Assembly (NCBI GenBank): GCA_900155495.1
Contig: FTLJ01000078.1
Span: 1-64,000 of the forward strand
DNA length: 64,000 bases
Direction: 5' to 3'
From: Porogramme epimiltina
Taxonomy: Eukaryota; Basidiomycota; Agaricomycetes; Polyporales; Polyporaceae
Shown here piece after piece: positions 22,949-35,393 of this stretch. The notes beneath the pieces are model-generated. The model had not been told where the DNA came from. It made no database searches and saw only the letters and a list, made by a program, of their open reading frames with translations. Position numbers and translations under genes: made by a program. Within the stretch, counting starts at the first letter, position 1, and every line of letters begins with the position of its first letter.

Positions 22949-23542
22949 CGTTGGGATATGCCCGGTGCCTCTGTTGTCTTCTCCTTCGCCGGTCCCGGAG
23001 GTGCGTTCATCCTTTCTCACGTATGTGTTGAACTTGATGCTGAGGGCGAGGTGTACAGAAGACATCTCTCCCCTCTATACGCGAACTTTCCGTCCCGTGG
23101 TGGACATTCACATGTACATGCTACCTACCTACCTCACACTCGTTTGCATTCCTCGTCTCTGCTCTGTATATCAGCTTGCATTTTCCCATCGGCCCCACTC
23201 CAGCCTCACTACGGTTGCAGGTCCCGCAGCTATTGATATGACGCGCTATTCTCGAAGTTCTGCCCATCCGGCGATTGAGAGACTTGAGATGAGTGTGAGA
23301 GAATGACGCGCGTGGTGGTGCCGACGTATGCCGTAAGAGGCAGTTGGTTGGAAGGCGGCGGGTGAGAGACGTGCACACGCCAGTTGCGGGCGTTCTGCTC
23401 CCTCTCTGGTCTGTCCAGTGCCTGGAGACTCTTGTATTCTTGTATACCTGGCCGTCCGGCCGTCACGACCTGTCTTACTACGCCCTACCCCCTCGTCATT
23501 CGTTCGACACCACGACTCCTACGAACAGCTAATGAACATATC
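22949..23542. other. Spacer upstream of CSC1-like gene
   Basis: 594 bp between plus-strand genes. Small overlapping ORFs occur but none has splice or family support. It should contain the CSC1-like promoter. Confidence 0.4.
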
Positions 23543-26500
23543 ATGTCTCTCAGTACAACCCAAAGTCTCTGGTGGACGACAAGCAGCACCTCCACATACC
23601 TCCCGACGGACTCTTCACAGTCCTCCCAGTCCTCGGCTCCTACCTCATCCACACTTGTCTCCACATCTGCGATACCCCCCTCTTCCGCCTCCCCTTCGGC
23701 TTCCCTAACTTCGCAATCTGCAAGCGGCACGTCGATATCCTCCAGCGCTACCCCCACATCCCCCAGCACCCATCTCACCACATTCACTACTTCGATCCCG
23801 ATCACAGTATCTGACCCTTCGACAACATTCACTTCCTTCTCTGTTGCCACTATCACTTCCTCGTCTGTCGTAACCGCGTTTCCCGACTCCGCAACCGGGC
23901 AAGTGTCTGCGGAAATTCAACCTGTCTGTATCGGCAAGGGTGTGGACGCTACTTCCCTGGGCCTGCTCTCCACGCTCCTAGTTCCTTCTGTCATTGGCTT
24001 ATTCATATGGGTGAGTTGAGTTGTGTCTATCCCTCATGGACGACGCGTGATTGACGCGTCTCCAGTTATTATTCGCGTTCCTACGTCCGCGATACCGTCA
24101 AGTATATGGTCTTAGGGAATGGTTTGTGCAACAGAGGTGCGATACGCGGTCTTTGTGAGCATTTACTGAGGTGCTAACGCGCCCCAGTTTACGACCTAAA
24201 CCTTTAGGCCGATCGTTCTGGGCATTCCTATTCCCCCACGTTCCTCTCGTCCCGTCAGTTTCCTCCGACGTGTCAGATGCGGGTCGCTCACCTGTGAAGG
24301 ACGCAGAAATCTTTCCCTCCGACGAGCAGTTGAGTCAACGTGTCCTGTGGATATGTACCCTCATCGTCGCCGGTTGGACTGTCCTCGCCCTTGCGGCGTT
24401 CCTTCCCCTCTACATGGTCTCAACACCGTGCCTGGCGGACACAGCACCCACCCCTCAATTCACCGGCGTGTACTCCGTCCTTCAAGACCTCAGTTTGCTG
24501 CGGTTGCTCCAAGTGCTAGACGCAGGTCAGTCAGCCACGGAAGACCTTCGCCTCCTCTCTATCCGCGCTGTCCTCTCCGGCGACGCTGGTGTACATAATG
24601 CCCGCATTCGCATCATCGTCGCCACCGCGCTCGCCATCTTGTTCGGCCTCCTTCCGGTCCTCTGGAAGCTTTTCAAGGAGTTCAACCGCACGGTCGCGTA
24701 TCGAGAGCGTTGGACGGAGATCCACTGCCAGGGCATCGAGATGGGCTGGCTCAGTGCGCAGCGTGCGCCAGGGTTTGTCGGGTGGGGCGAGAAGCGACTC
24801 AAGGACTACCTCGTGAAGATTGGGTTGAGCTCAACGTTCGACGCCACAGACCGTAACAGGGCGAGGCGCCGTCGGCGGACACAGGAACAGACGAGCGAGG
24901 AGAAGGGCCACTTCGAGATTGACGTACAGTCGCTGTTCTCTATTAGGTGTGTGTGCTTGCTACTTGGGGTGATATCACTTAATGACGATCATCCTAGTGA
25001 TACAACGCAGCTGGCGCTCCTCATTGATGAGCGAGACGAGGTGCTGGAAAACCTCGAAGTCGCCGAAACCAAGTACATCCAAAGCTTCCGCCTAAGTACC
25101 CCCGACCCCTCCATCGCCGATTGGGAGCCACCAGCTCCACCTCAGGAGGAACCAGAGAGGCCGGCGATTAGTCGTCCCAAGCCACTTAGTAGCGCCTCGG
25201 TAAGCGAAACTCAAACCCTCTACGCACGATTCTTATCGGCTTGCAGGAGCGTCGAAGGCGCAGAGGTAGAAATCCCGCATTTGGCTCGTCCTCTCTTCCG
25301 CCGACCTCGTATGTGATGCCCTCCCAATTCTACAAGATCACCGAGCTCGGCGGCATCACAGGTGGGGAATTCGCGGACCCAGAACGTGACTTGCAATCTC
25401 CGTCCCGTCGTTCACGACAGCCCAGTTTCTCCGACTCCGTTAGCAAGCGCATCGTGGGCAGCCGGTTCCAGGAAATGAGCCGAAACTCTGCTGCGTACGG
25501 GCGCATTCCCCTCGGGAGTCCCCTGAGGATGGATGACAGCGGCCAACTGGAACCCGTCGCCTCGCGTGACATGCCTGGGCACGTTGAGGCCCCCTACGGC
25601 CCGAACCACCACTCCTCGTGGGATACCGCCGCGTTCAGCGATGGGCTGCAGCATCCGCAATGGCTCCAGCAGCATAACCCTGAAACGATCGCAGAAGCAG
25701 ACGAGCCGGATGACGACTGGCACGACGTCGCGCAGGAGGACCCTGAGGCCTTCCAACACGCGGAAGAGTACCCCACGGACGAGCGCCGCCGCCCTCGCCC
25801 CCCGCGCACTCGCGCACGAGTTGGCACGCCGGTCGAGGAGCATCGCGAAACCTTCCCACTGCGCATCCGCGCGGCGGCCGCGCCCGAGGAGGCCCCCCCG
25901 CCGCACTTGCGCCTCCAGCAGCGACAGCCGTTCGTGCGCCCGCTCTCGGGCGTGGACCACAACGTCCTCGGGACGATCTATGCGGACATCAACCATTGGC
26001 GGTGGAAACTCAAGGTGATCAACACCGAGATCGCAGAGGCCCAACGCGACAGCTATAACGATATCGCGGACGGCGCGCGTATCAAAGGCTGGCTCGTAAT
26101 TGGGCGCGGGCTCCGACACCTTCCAGGAGTGCAGCTCATCGAGGGGCGCGCAAAGGAGGACATCCGATGGGACGAGCTCCAAAACCAGCGGGATTGGACG
26201 CGGGATGTGATCTACTGGCTGTCTATCATCATGGTCGGCATCCTCTTGGCCATTGGATGTATGTTCTGCGTTCTTTTCGCTCTAATGTCGACATTTAACT
26301 GACAACCACTGTAGTGACCGCTGTTGCTGGACTCGCAGTCGCGGAGGCGCCAGACGTCTCGCACTACTTCCCGTTCTTCCTTCCATTGACCACTGGGAAC
26401 TCCCTGGCAGCAGGCGTGGGCACTTGTCTGGCAGCTGCCATTGCTGCGTCCCTCTTCATTGCTATAGCCTGTTGGGTGCTGAGGCGTAGGTTCCATCTTT

Positions 26501-27947
26501 TGTTTGGCCCAGAATCTTACTCATAACTCACTTTTGTACGCAGAGGCGATTCGGACCAATCACTCTGTCTCCATCTCAGGTTCTCAGCTCATCATGTTCA
26601 AGACTATGTTCTGGCTTTTCACCATTGTGGCTGCCGTGTGGTTGTTCGCGGTCGGCGCCGTGCTCTTCTCCATGCACGCGCTCAGCATGGACAGCGGTGT
26701 TGCCCGGTCAATTGCCAACGGGGCCATCTACTTGAGCGCCTTCGCTATGGTCCTCGTCCTCAATGCTGCCATAATTTTCCCGGGTCTCCTCCTGCTTCAG
26801 CCGATCAGGTTATGGAGAGTTGCCAGGGCAGAGAGGGCATCTGTCACACCCCGTCAACGATTCCGAGGTTCGTGTTCCCTCCCTCCCAAGTCGACCCTTA
26901 CTTACGTGTGACATTCACCCATTAGCCGTGTATCCGCGAACTTACGACCCGTCATATGCCATCAGTTGCTGTGTCCTCGCCGTCATCTTTGCATCTGCCT
27001 TTGCTCTGATTTTCCCGCTGCTTGCACCCGCTGTTCTGGTTTTGCTTTTGCTCACACTTATCGGTGAGCATAGACCCGACGGACGCAACAGTGCACAGGC
27101 TGACCATTATCTTATAGCCCATAGATTCCTCATTGGATACGTTTACGGAAGGACACACTCACAGACCGGCGGTCTCCTTCAGATATGGCTCCTCCGCCGT
27201 CTTGCTACCACCCTCGCATTCCAGCCCCTTCTCCTCGGACTTATTTTCCTCTCCAGACGTTTGTGGATCGAGGGTGGCATCCTCATCGGGGCAGCTGTCT
27301 TGGTCGTCATTGCCGTCGAGAGCTTTTGCAACTGGCGGACACGTCTTCCAGGGCGTTCGTCGTTGTCCCCTATCACGGTCAACTCGCTCACCACATTCGA
27401 GCAGGGCGCCCATCCGGGCAAACACCGTAATGTGGACGAGGAAACCACAAGCCTCGTCAGTTCCTCAAGGATCACCCGCGCTCGTGGCTCTTTTGCCTCC
27501 GTGCTTGAGATGATGTCCCTTACACTTGCTGTCACACCATCTCCCTCAGAAAACAGGGGTCCAGTTCCGCTCGGTACGTGTTGATGTGTCTCAATTCCGG
27601 AACGTTCTCGCTCATTGCTCCCTAATTTTCAAATAGATACGGAGACTTTGGACGACCTGACCGCGACGGAGCGCGCGGCGCGAACGAACCCAGACGCGCC
27701 ACCACATCTCCCGCCGCTCTCGTTCGCCGACCACGCGGAGGAGATGGCCGGCGTACTCTACGCTCCGGAGCTCCTCGCACCGCCCCCGGTCATCTGGCTC
27801 CCGAACGACGTAGGGGGAATCGGCCGCTCCGAGGCCTTTGACTTGCAGCGCTATCATGCCCTTCCTGTCACACTCGATGTACGAGCCAAAGAGGACGTGC
27901 ACTGGCAATGGCCCCACACCCCTACGCACCGTGTGGATGCGCCGTAA
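23543..27947 (+). CDS. CSC1/OSCA-like (DUF221) stress-gated cation channel
   Basis: Probable plasma-membrane, calcium-permeable, osmotically gated channel of the CSC1/OSCA/TMEM63 family. The N-terminus is about 130 residues of Ser/Thr-rich sequence, likely an extracellular glycosylated stalk. TM1 is LGLLSTLLVPSVIGLFIW, spliced to LLFAFLRPRYRQVYGLREWF, the family motif after TM1. TM2 and TM3 lie near 24340-24430 and 24600-24670. A cytosolic coiled element (LIDERDEVLENLEVAETKYI) and a long disordered, Pro/Arg-rich loop (about 25180-25930) follow. The C-terminal 7TM core has MFKTMFWLFTIVAAVWLFAV, then YPRTYDPSYAISCCVLAVIF, and SQTGGLLQIWLLRRLATTLA. A GTAAGT overlaps the stop, so an extra 3' exon is possible. 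It looks more divergent than yeast CSC1. Confidence 0.75.
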
Positions 27948-28157
27948 GTAACTGTAGGACAATCGTTGTAGTGGTGATAGAACAGTCCTATTGAAGCAGG
28001 ACGTTCGCGTCTGTATCCGTACCACTCTATGCTGTATGCCATATTCTACATGGACAAGTCGTTGTAATATTTGCGCCACCAAAGACTATGAAGGATGCTG
28101 GTTATTCCTTGCTATGTCTGACCTGACGATATATTTATCAAGAAAACAAAATATCAA

Positions 28158-28229
28158 TCCCTGGTAGTATATCGGTTAGTACACGCGCCTGTCACGCGCG
28201 AAAGCGGGGTTCGACTCCCCGCCAGGGAG
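28158..28229 (+). tRNA. tRNA-Asp (anticodon GTC)
   Basis: A 72-nt cloverleaf without intron. The acceptor stem TCCCTGG pairs with CCAGGGA (28222-28228), with discriminator G at 28229. The anticodon arm is CGCGC-CTGTCAC-GCGCG, reading GTC for aspartate. The T-arm has the GGTTCGACTCC box. A run of T follows directly. Confidence 0.95.
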
Positions 28230-28232
28230 ATC

Positions 28233-28237
28233 ATTTT
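28233..28237 (+). terminator. RNA polymerase III terminator of tRNA-Asp
   Basis: A run of five T lies four bases after the tRNA discriminator, the expected Pol III stop signal. Confidence 0.75.
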
Positions 28238-28602
28238 TGTCTCAAACGTTGCGCTCATCTCCCGTTGTAATCTCGTAGGTCCTCTAACAATCCGCACTTA
28301 TTATAAACTCCAGCGAAGAGAAGTGTACGAATATTCATTCCGCACAGTATCTAATCACTGCTATGCTATATATCCGAGAACCACATAACAATAGAAGCAG
28401 CCGGGCCAAGAAGTCGTACGCAAGTGACTTGCGGAGTCGGTATAGAAAGCGAAACAAATCCATAAAGTACAACGGCGGTATCACGAGTAACGACTGGACG
28501 TGGACGACGGGACGCTGTACCGCCCACCCACAGCGAGGACGAGAGCATCGTTCATGCATTACGAAGGGAAATGGAGCGTGCGTAGAGACCACTGCTGCGC
28601 TC
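28238..28602. other. Region between tRNA-Asp and KRE6/SKN1 copy A
   Basis: 365 bp holding the 3' untranslated region of the minus-strand glucan gene. No other gene was seen. Confidence 0.45.
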
Positions 28603-30931
28603 TCAGCACTCGCCCAAGAAGCTGTTCTTGGGGAACGGCTGCTTGAAGTCGTCCCGCCATGTCGTAAGGTTCGGGTTCGTGTACGCCTCAATGTACCTGA
28701 AGACCTATCAATACATCACCTCATGCAGTCTACAAAACCAACTTACTCGTTGATGTAAGCTGCCGTAGGGAAGTCCGGAGGGTCGCAGCCGATGTTGATG
28801 TTGTCCGGGTCCTGGTAGACGCGAACCCAGTCGACTTTCATCTTAGTTGGGAAGGTGAGATGGTCGAGATCGACGAAGCCGAAGTTCGACGACATTCCCA
28901 GGTTGGCGATGATGTACTGTAGCTCTGTCAGCACTGACCCAATGATCTCATGCAGGAGGTCACGACATACCATGGGCTCCTGAGGTACGGGACGGGGTCC
29001 AATCTCAACTCTCGAATCCGCAGCGAACCCGGCCTGCTGGAGAGTCCAGGCAAGTTTGCCATCGGAGATCCAGCTAATGTACTGTAGCGCTCCGTCAGCA
29101 GCTAATCCCTGAGGCAATACTTAGGCACTTACAGCATCGTCAAAGCCGGGTTTGTATTGGATGCCGTAGATGGAGTACTGGTTACCAGTCAACTCGTACG
29201 CCTCCTGGTCTGGAATAGGCGATAAGCAAACCATCTCCTACAATCAGGCAATGTACCTACTGGTGTTCGTCACTACCGAACTAGCCTGCTGGAAAGCAGC
29301 TCCAACATAGGAATTGAGGATACTAATGTCAGGGTCCGGAATGTCAAGGTTATCGGTCGTGTTGAACCACTCGTAGGCCGCGTTGAAGGGCTATGAATAG
29401 ACGATGAGACTTTTCCAAATGACTAGAGATAGTATAACGTACACCCCACTGGGCTGACTGGGAGACCTGGCCTGACAAGGGATCACCTGAAATCTGACAT
29501 ACCATCAGTCAATAGGCTGCGCACGGTCGATCGTGATGAACAGCGCACCTGGGCCTCGAAAATATCAATTTCGGGCGCAGCACGGCCAACATAGGTACCG
29601 TCCGAGTGTACGGGTCCAGGATGAGATTCCCCGTCGCAGGTGCACCGGGAGAGCTTCTGCCCAGGCAAGTACGACAGCTCAAAGTCGTAATCCTTGGTAC
29701 CGGTGGTCGTGGCGGCAACGGGCAGTTTGTTAAGCGTCTGGTTAGGCGCAGTGCCGACGTCGCAAGAGTCGTATGTGTACGGCCACTGATGGTTGACGGT
29801 CAGCAGTGATCCGAAGGCTGCGCGTAATATCACATACCATGCCCTCCAAACTGGCACCGTATCCAGCGCGACCGAGGTTGCCCATGGTCCAGATAGCGGG
29901 CCACAGTCCCAGGATGTTGTTGGTGCCAGGAAGCACGACGGACGCGAGAACCATACCACCAGTGAAGCAGAATTTGTTCCAGGTCGACATCATGCCACCC
30001 TTGTAATCGAGGTCGTGGATGTTCTCGCGGCTGAGAGTGATCTCTAGAGAGCCATTCCTGGTCGTAATCGCCGAAGGGTCGTACCACTCCATGTTGTTGG
30101 TTTGCCAGTAGTGCAGATCAACGGCCTCCCAGTAAGGGTCGTCTCCGGGATAGAACGTCCGGCCGTCGGAGTTGAATTCATCGCTGAAAACAAGTTGCCA
30201 CTGCTTGCCAGTGACGAAGTCGGTGTAGGTATGCATTTCGGTGGGTGTCTCGAGGTCGATCAGACCCCAATTGCCCCCCATGGTCGGGACCTGGCCTGAC
30301 GCGTTAATTCCTCCTAGGTTGAAGCCACCCAACTTGGATTGAGGAGAGCGGGTGAAATACGTGATGAGAGGGTAACCGGCACTGTTATAACAAGTTAAGC
30401 GTTTTTCTCTTACGGGAGGATGCCGTTAAGGAAGAAAACTCACAAGAGGGTAATCATCCCCGTGCACAGAATGAACATACATCCGAGGTTGGCGAGACCT
30501 CTGGAAGTGAAGATGTGGCCGCCTTTGTCGCTCTTGCGATCTCGCCTTGGGTCAGGATTGTGGAGGTAGTCGTCACCTTCGGGGGTATCCATCGAGAGAG
30601 CGGCGCCCCACATGCTGGGGTCCGGAGACAGGGAGAACTAGGGTCGCGAAGACATGTCCACAACGCCACTCTATAGAATATGGGGGAAGAGAGGAAGACG
30701 CACCTTGTCTGATAGCGACGCAGGCATCGAGTCGGTCTTTCCATTAGCATACCGTGTCTCGTTCTGACAACAAATGAGCACGCGTATACGCACAAACATT
30801 GGCATACCACTGACCAAAGACGCCTCGCTGGCCATACTCCGGAGTCGAGGGTCTCCCCGCACGCCCGGCGCGCTGGAGAGGAGGCTCGTCGTCGAGGGAG
30901 AACCCGAGGTGTATGGGCCTCGCTGCGCCAT
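28603..30931 (-). CDS. KRE6/SKN1-family beta-glucan synthesis protein, copy A
   Basis: GH16-related type II membrane protein needed for beta-1,6-glucan assembly; in yeast Kre6/Skn1 act in the secretory pathway and at the cell surface. A Ser-rich cytosolic N-terminus ([20 protein letters not shown]) precedes one membrane span ([20 protein letters not shown]), then the ectodomain starting [16 protein letters not shown]. Family landmarks are [33 protein letters not shown] and [17 protein letters not shown]. The GH16-type motif EIDIFEAQ lies near 29550. It ends [10 protein letters not shown]. Many introns of about 50-70 nt interrupt it. A second copy lies immediately upstream in the same orientation; 62 bp (29583-29644) are identical between them. 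Confidence 0.92.
29583..29644 (-). repeat. 62-bp perfect identity tract, copy A
   Basis: Identical base for base to 32546-32607 in the paralog. It encodes the segment [20 protein letters not shown] next to the catalytic motif. Flanking coding sequence differs at many positions. Confidence 0.9.
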
Positions 30932-31534
30932 ACTGGGTTAGATATGGGCGCTCTAAGCGGATGAGGAGGGATAGGGAGGAGAGAAGGGGCGGCGAAGAGA
31001 ACAGTGGGGGCTAAAGAGCGGAAGGGTTGAGAGCTGGTTGGGATGCTCGAGGACGGGAGCTGGCGTCGTTGGGAGCCCGTTAGGCGGCGACAAGGGCGCT
31101 GGCCATCGTGGGAACAATTGCCCGCTTACTCCGACAAACCAATCGCCTCAACCCGCCAAGTTTACCCCCGGGCGCTTCGGCGATGGCAATCCCGCGCGCT
31201 CAGTCCGCTCCACAACAGCCAAACGGCCGCCGACCACACCGTCAGACCCGCCCCGGCCTCGAGCAGGCACACGCCCACCCCGCCACCCCGCCCAGGCCGC
31301 CGCTCAGCGATGGCATCCGCACATCACACGTGTCCGTATAGAGGTATGGATGGTCCTATGATTATGTTGTTGTGTCCGTCATACATTAATCTGTGAAACA
31401 ACGCATCAGTACCACCCAGATGGCCGGCATCGCGTGACGCTCGCGCGAAGACCTGCACGAAGGACACTCACATATCTAACGAGCCAGGTGCAGCGCCCAC
31501 AAGCAGGTATCATAACGTACTCGTATAAAAGTCC
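30932..31534. promoter_or_regulatory. Spacer between KRE6/SKN1 copies
   Basis: 603 bp with the promoter of copy A and the 3' end of copy B. Copy A is preceded on its strand by a pyrimidine-rich leader (about 30960-31010). The plus-strand ORFs at 31040-31400 have no family support. Confidence 0.45.
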
Positions 31535-33888
31535 TTAGCACTCCCCCAGATAGCTGTTCTTCGGTATCGGCTGTTTGTAGTCGTCGACCCACGTTGTAAG
31601 GTTCGGGTTGGTGTATGCGTCGTTGTACCTGCGCAGCTCATATATTAATCCAGGTGGTTAGCACACATCCGCAGTACGTGCACTCACTCTGCAATGTACG
31701 CTGCGGTAGGAAAATCCGAAGGATCACAGCCAATGTTGATCAAATCTGGGTCCTGATACACACGAATCCAGTCAACTCGCATCGTTGATGGAAACTTCAG
31801 GTTATCGTAGTCGACAGTCCCGAAGTTCTCGGATATACCGAGGTTCATGATCAAATACTGACACAAATCGTGGTTAGGGCCAATGAACCCATGGAACGAC
31901 GGGACTCACCATCGGCTCCTGCGGGACGGGTCTCGCGCTGATCTCCACGGTGGTGTCCGCAGCCATCCCTGCTGCTGTCATTCGCCACGCCAACTGTCCG
32001 TTTGATATCCACGCGATGTACTGCGTTTAGCGTGTCTCAGCTGAACTCCCATGTAACTAAGTCCTGGCATCAACGTACGGCATCGTCATAGCCAGCCTGG
32101 TACTGGAAGCCATATGTGGAATACTCGAAGCCGTTGAACTCATATGCCGCTTGATCTAGTTAGGTTCTTGAGTATGTTGTGTCTTACGAATACAGACAGA
32201 GTGCCCACTCACTAACGGTGGAGACTACGGAAGTGGCCTCCTGATACACGCCGCCCTTGTAGCTGTTCAATTCGCTGACGGTCGCATTCGGGATGTACAG
32301 CGTCTCAGAGTTGTTGATCCAGGTGTATTGGTAGTTGAAAGGCTAAGCGCGTGGCAAGTCAGACCAAGGCAAAACACAACCTGGATGGAACACGTACCGC
32401 CCACTGCCCAGACTGCGACACGCTACCAATGTTTGTGGCAAGGCTATCACCCTCTACCTACGTATTATCGACGCGTCAAATTACTGCCTAACAAGGGAGC
32501 GCAGAACATACCTGTGCCTCAAACATATCGATCTCGGGTGCCGCGCGGCCAACATAGGTACCGTCCGAGTGTACGGGTCCAGGATGAGATTCCCCGTCGC
32601 AGGTGCAGCGCGAAAGCCGCTGCCCGGGAAGGAACGAAAGCGCGCCGTCGTAGCTCGCGTCGTTACCGGTCGTAGCTGCGAGAGGGAGACCGTTATAGGT
32701 CTGATTCGCAACTGTGCCGACGTCGCACGAATCATATGTATACGGCCACTGTCGGGCGGCACGATCAGCTGCCGCTCGGCGCCGAGCCAGCTAAGAGTCT
32801 AAGGACGTACCATGCCGTCGAGAGAGGCACCGTACCCAGCGCGGCCGAGGTTGCCCATCGCCCAAATCGCAGGCCAGAGCCCCTTGACGTTGTTATAACC
32901 GGGGAGCATGACGGACGCCTCGACGAGGCCGCCGGTGAAGCAGAACTTGTTCCAAGTGGACATCATACCCCCGGTGTAGTTGAGGTTGTGGTTCACCTTG
33001 TCGGTAAGGATAATCTCGAGAGAACCGTTGTTGGTCGTGATTGAAGCTGGGTCGTACCACTCCTTGTTGTTGGTCTGCCAGTAGTGTAGGTCGACTGCCT
33101 CCCAGTACGGGTCGTCCCCTGGATAGAATGAGCGCCCCTCGACGTTGAACTCGTCGCTGAAGATGAGCTGCCACGTCTTCCCTGACACATAGTCGGTCTT
33201 CGTGCGCACATCGTCGGGCGTGTCGAGGTCGATGAGGCCAAAGTTGCCGGACATTTCAGGGACCTGACCGGAGGCATTGACTCCTCCGAGGTTAAAGCCC
33301 CCCAATGTCGACTGCTTCGTCTCAGTGAAATAGGTTATTATAGGGTATCCCGCACTGGAATGATAACGTCAGATGCTGCATAGTAAACGTGCTGCATAAT
33401 CCTTACAAGAGGGCGACGATTCCCGAAACCAGGATGAAGATGCATCCCAGATTCAGCAACCCACGGCTAGTGAAGATGTGGCCACCGCGGTCACTCAAGT
33501 GGTCTCTCCGTGGGTCGGGGCTATGTAACTGGTCGTCGACCTCCACGCCGTCGAACTCAGCCGGGTCAAGCGGCAAGACATACTGTCATGACCTGCGGTG
33601 AGCTCTGCACTAGCGCCCATAGTTGCTGCGCATACCTTGTCTGATAGTGAGTAGGGGATGGTCGAGTACCCAGTGGCCTACATCTTCCGTCAGAATGTCG
33701 TAGATGGAAGGGAAGGGTGAAATGCGGCTCACAATAGAAGTTGCACTTGCGGATATTCTAGCGGTGCGGGCAAAGGGAGGTCTGAAGGAGCCGCGGCTGC
33801 CAGTGGGGGTGTTCAATAGGGAGTTTGTGGACGAGGCCGAGGGAGATTGATCGCCGTCATTGGGCAGGCCAAAGGGCTGTATGGCCAT
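31535..33888 (-). CDS. KRE6/SKN1-family beta-glucan synthesis protein, copy B
   Basis: Tandem paralog of copy A with the same predicted role in cell-wall beta-glucan assembly. The N-terminus, starting [20 protein letters not shown], is different from copy A and Ser/Thr-rich. The membrane span is [15 protein letters not shown], followed by [20 protein letters not shown]. Ectodomain landmarks are [40 protein letters not shown] and [20 protein letters not shown]. The catalytic-type motif is EIDMFEAQ near 32515. It ends PKNSYLGEC. The cytosolic leader is the most diverged part, which would allow different sorting of the two proteins. I chose the ATG at 33888 because the frame upstream offers only non-ATG codons. 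Confidence 0.92.
32546..32607 (-). repeat. 62-bp perfect identity tract, copy B
   Basis: Partner of 29583-29644. Identity stops abruptly at both ends: the left neighbour reads gccgcg here against cagca in copy A, and the right neighbour reads gcgcga against ccggga. Confidence 0.9.
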
Positions 33889-35393
33889 ACCAGCTGGCTG
33901 CAATCACTGAATTCTAACGAGAAAGGACAGGATGAGACCGACTGTCGAGGACGGGGGACGAGGTAGAACGCGGATGTCGTGTGGAGAGAGATGGGGAATG
34001 CGTAAACCCTTGGGATTGTCGGTGGCCTTTGCCCTCTCGCCCCCTGAGCCGCAGCAGCGCCAGCCCAGAATTGGCCAAGGAAAATAAGCAATCGGTGCGC
34101 AGTAATGCGGCATCAACATACGGAGGCCCAGCGCGGTCGTCGGTGGCCAGGAAAGTCGGTACAACCTTTATCCCTTGGCATGATCGCCCAGCCGCATCGG
34201 AGATACGAACCCAACTTGAACAATGCCGGTATGCTTGTTCTCGATCGACAGCGACATGTAACACATCACCCTTGCTGCAGGGCGAAGATCGCCGTGTTTT
34301 GCGTTGAGTCGGTGGTGCGCTACCGGACCAGCGAGGAGCACTGACGAACGCAGAAAGAAGTTTTCTTTGACAAAATGTTTAAACGTAGCCCGATGCACGG
34401 CAGTTGACGTGGGCTCACCAGCTGCGTCTATTCATAGCTTTTGAGGAAGGTCAGGGGTAGAAGACGGGCGGCAGGGCGTTTTTCCGATAGAAGAGGTTGC
34501 ACCGCCCCTCTATGTTGGTTTGTGTGAACGGGAGGCACATCAATTCTCGACGCCTGTATATCCGGCAACACCCACGCTTACGCCGGCGTCTCTGTCATGG
34601 CTGTCATGGCCATTGGTTTTGTAATGGCCCCCCGCGACTTGGCCGCGGAGCCGGACAGTGCACCCATCGGCGTGTTCAAACGGCAAACAGGCAAGGCGAA
34701 ACAATGTCAAAAAGAGGGCGTGATTGAATCGTCAATTCTCAGTGAAATGTGGCCATATAATCTCATACCCCTAGGACCATCCGGGAGAAATCAATCGAGA
34801 TGAGATAGGTCTACTTGCTCGTGCTATGCTACACCACCACGCAGTGTGTGTTCAAAAATGCCTACAGTCAGCGACCGGGGTGTGAGCAATCGGCCAGGCC
34901 AAGAACGAGCCAACCACATTACGGTCAGCCTCTTTAGTCATACTGTGTAGAGTAGACAGCGACTCCGCCGAGATGTGAGCTTATGACTTGACTCGGTGAC
35001 TAGTCTGGCATGAGATTTGAAGGCGACTAGAGGACACGGAATAAAGTCTGGCACGATGCGTTGCAAGTAGTGCGGTTTTGATAGAGCAATTGCTTGGGGC
35101 ACGCGTACGAAGCCTGCCCGGACAAACTTGTCGACAACATGGGTTCCACGACCGCGACATAACGCGATATCAACAGTGTAATGGGCTTGAAGTTGTTTGA
35201 GGATCAAAGATAGCAGGCCAACCGGCCGAAAATTACTGGTGTATGACTCTGACGGTTGCGGTTGAGCGAGAATCTAATGAGCACACAATATTTAGTACAT
35301 CAAGAGGGCACCTCTGGCCGGCGCTTTGAGTGCTGTCTTCGACGATTGCTCTAAGAACTGGATAAGAGCCCTATGTAGAGCAAGTGTCGCACA
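33889..35393. other. 1.5-kb intergenic region
   Basis: Between the copy-B start and the SNAPC1-like stop, both minus strand. It holds the copy-B promoter. Only short, unsupported ORFs are present, base composition drops toward AT in 34300-35300, and I see no transposon ends or RNA gene. Confidence 0.5.

Noticed and set aside
25412..26182. 256-residue minus-strand ORF
   Set aside because: Antisense shadow of the disordered loop of the CSC1-like gene.
28603..33888. Transposon-mediated duplication of the KRE6/SKN1 genes
   Set aside because: No terminal repeats or target-site duplications seen; ordinary tandem duplication explains the pair.
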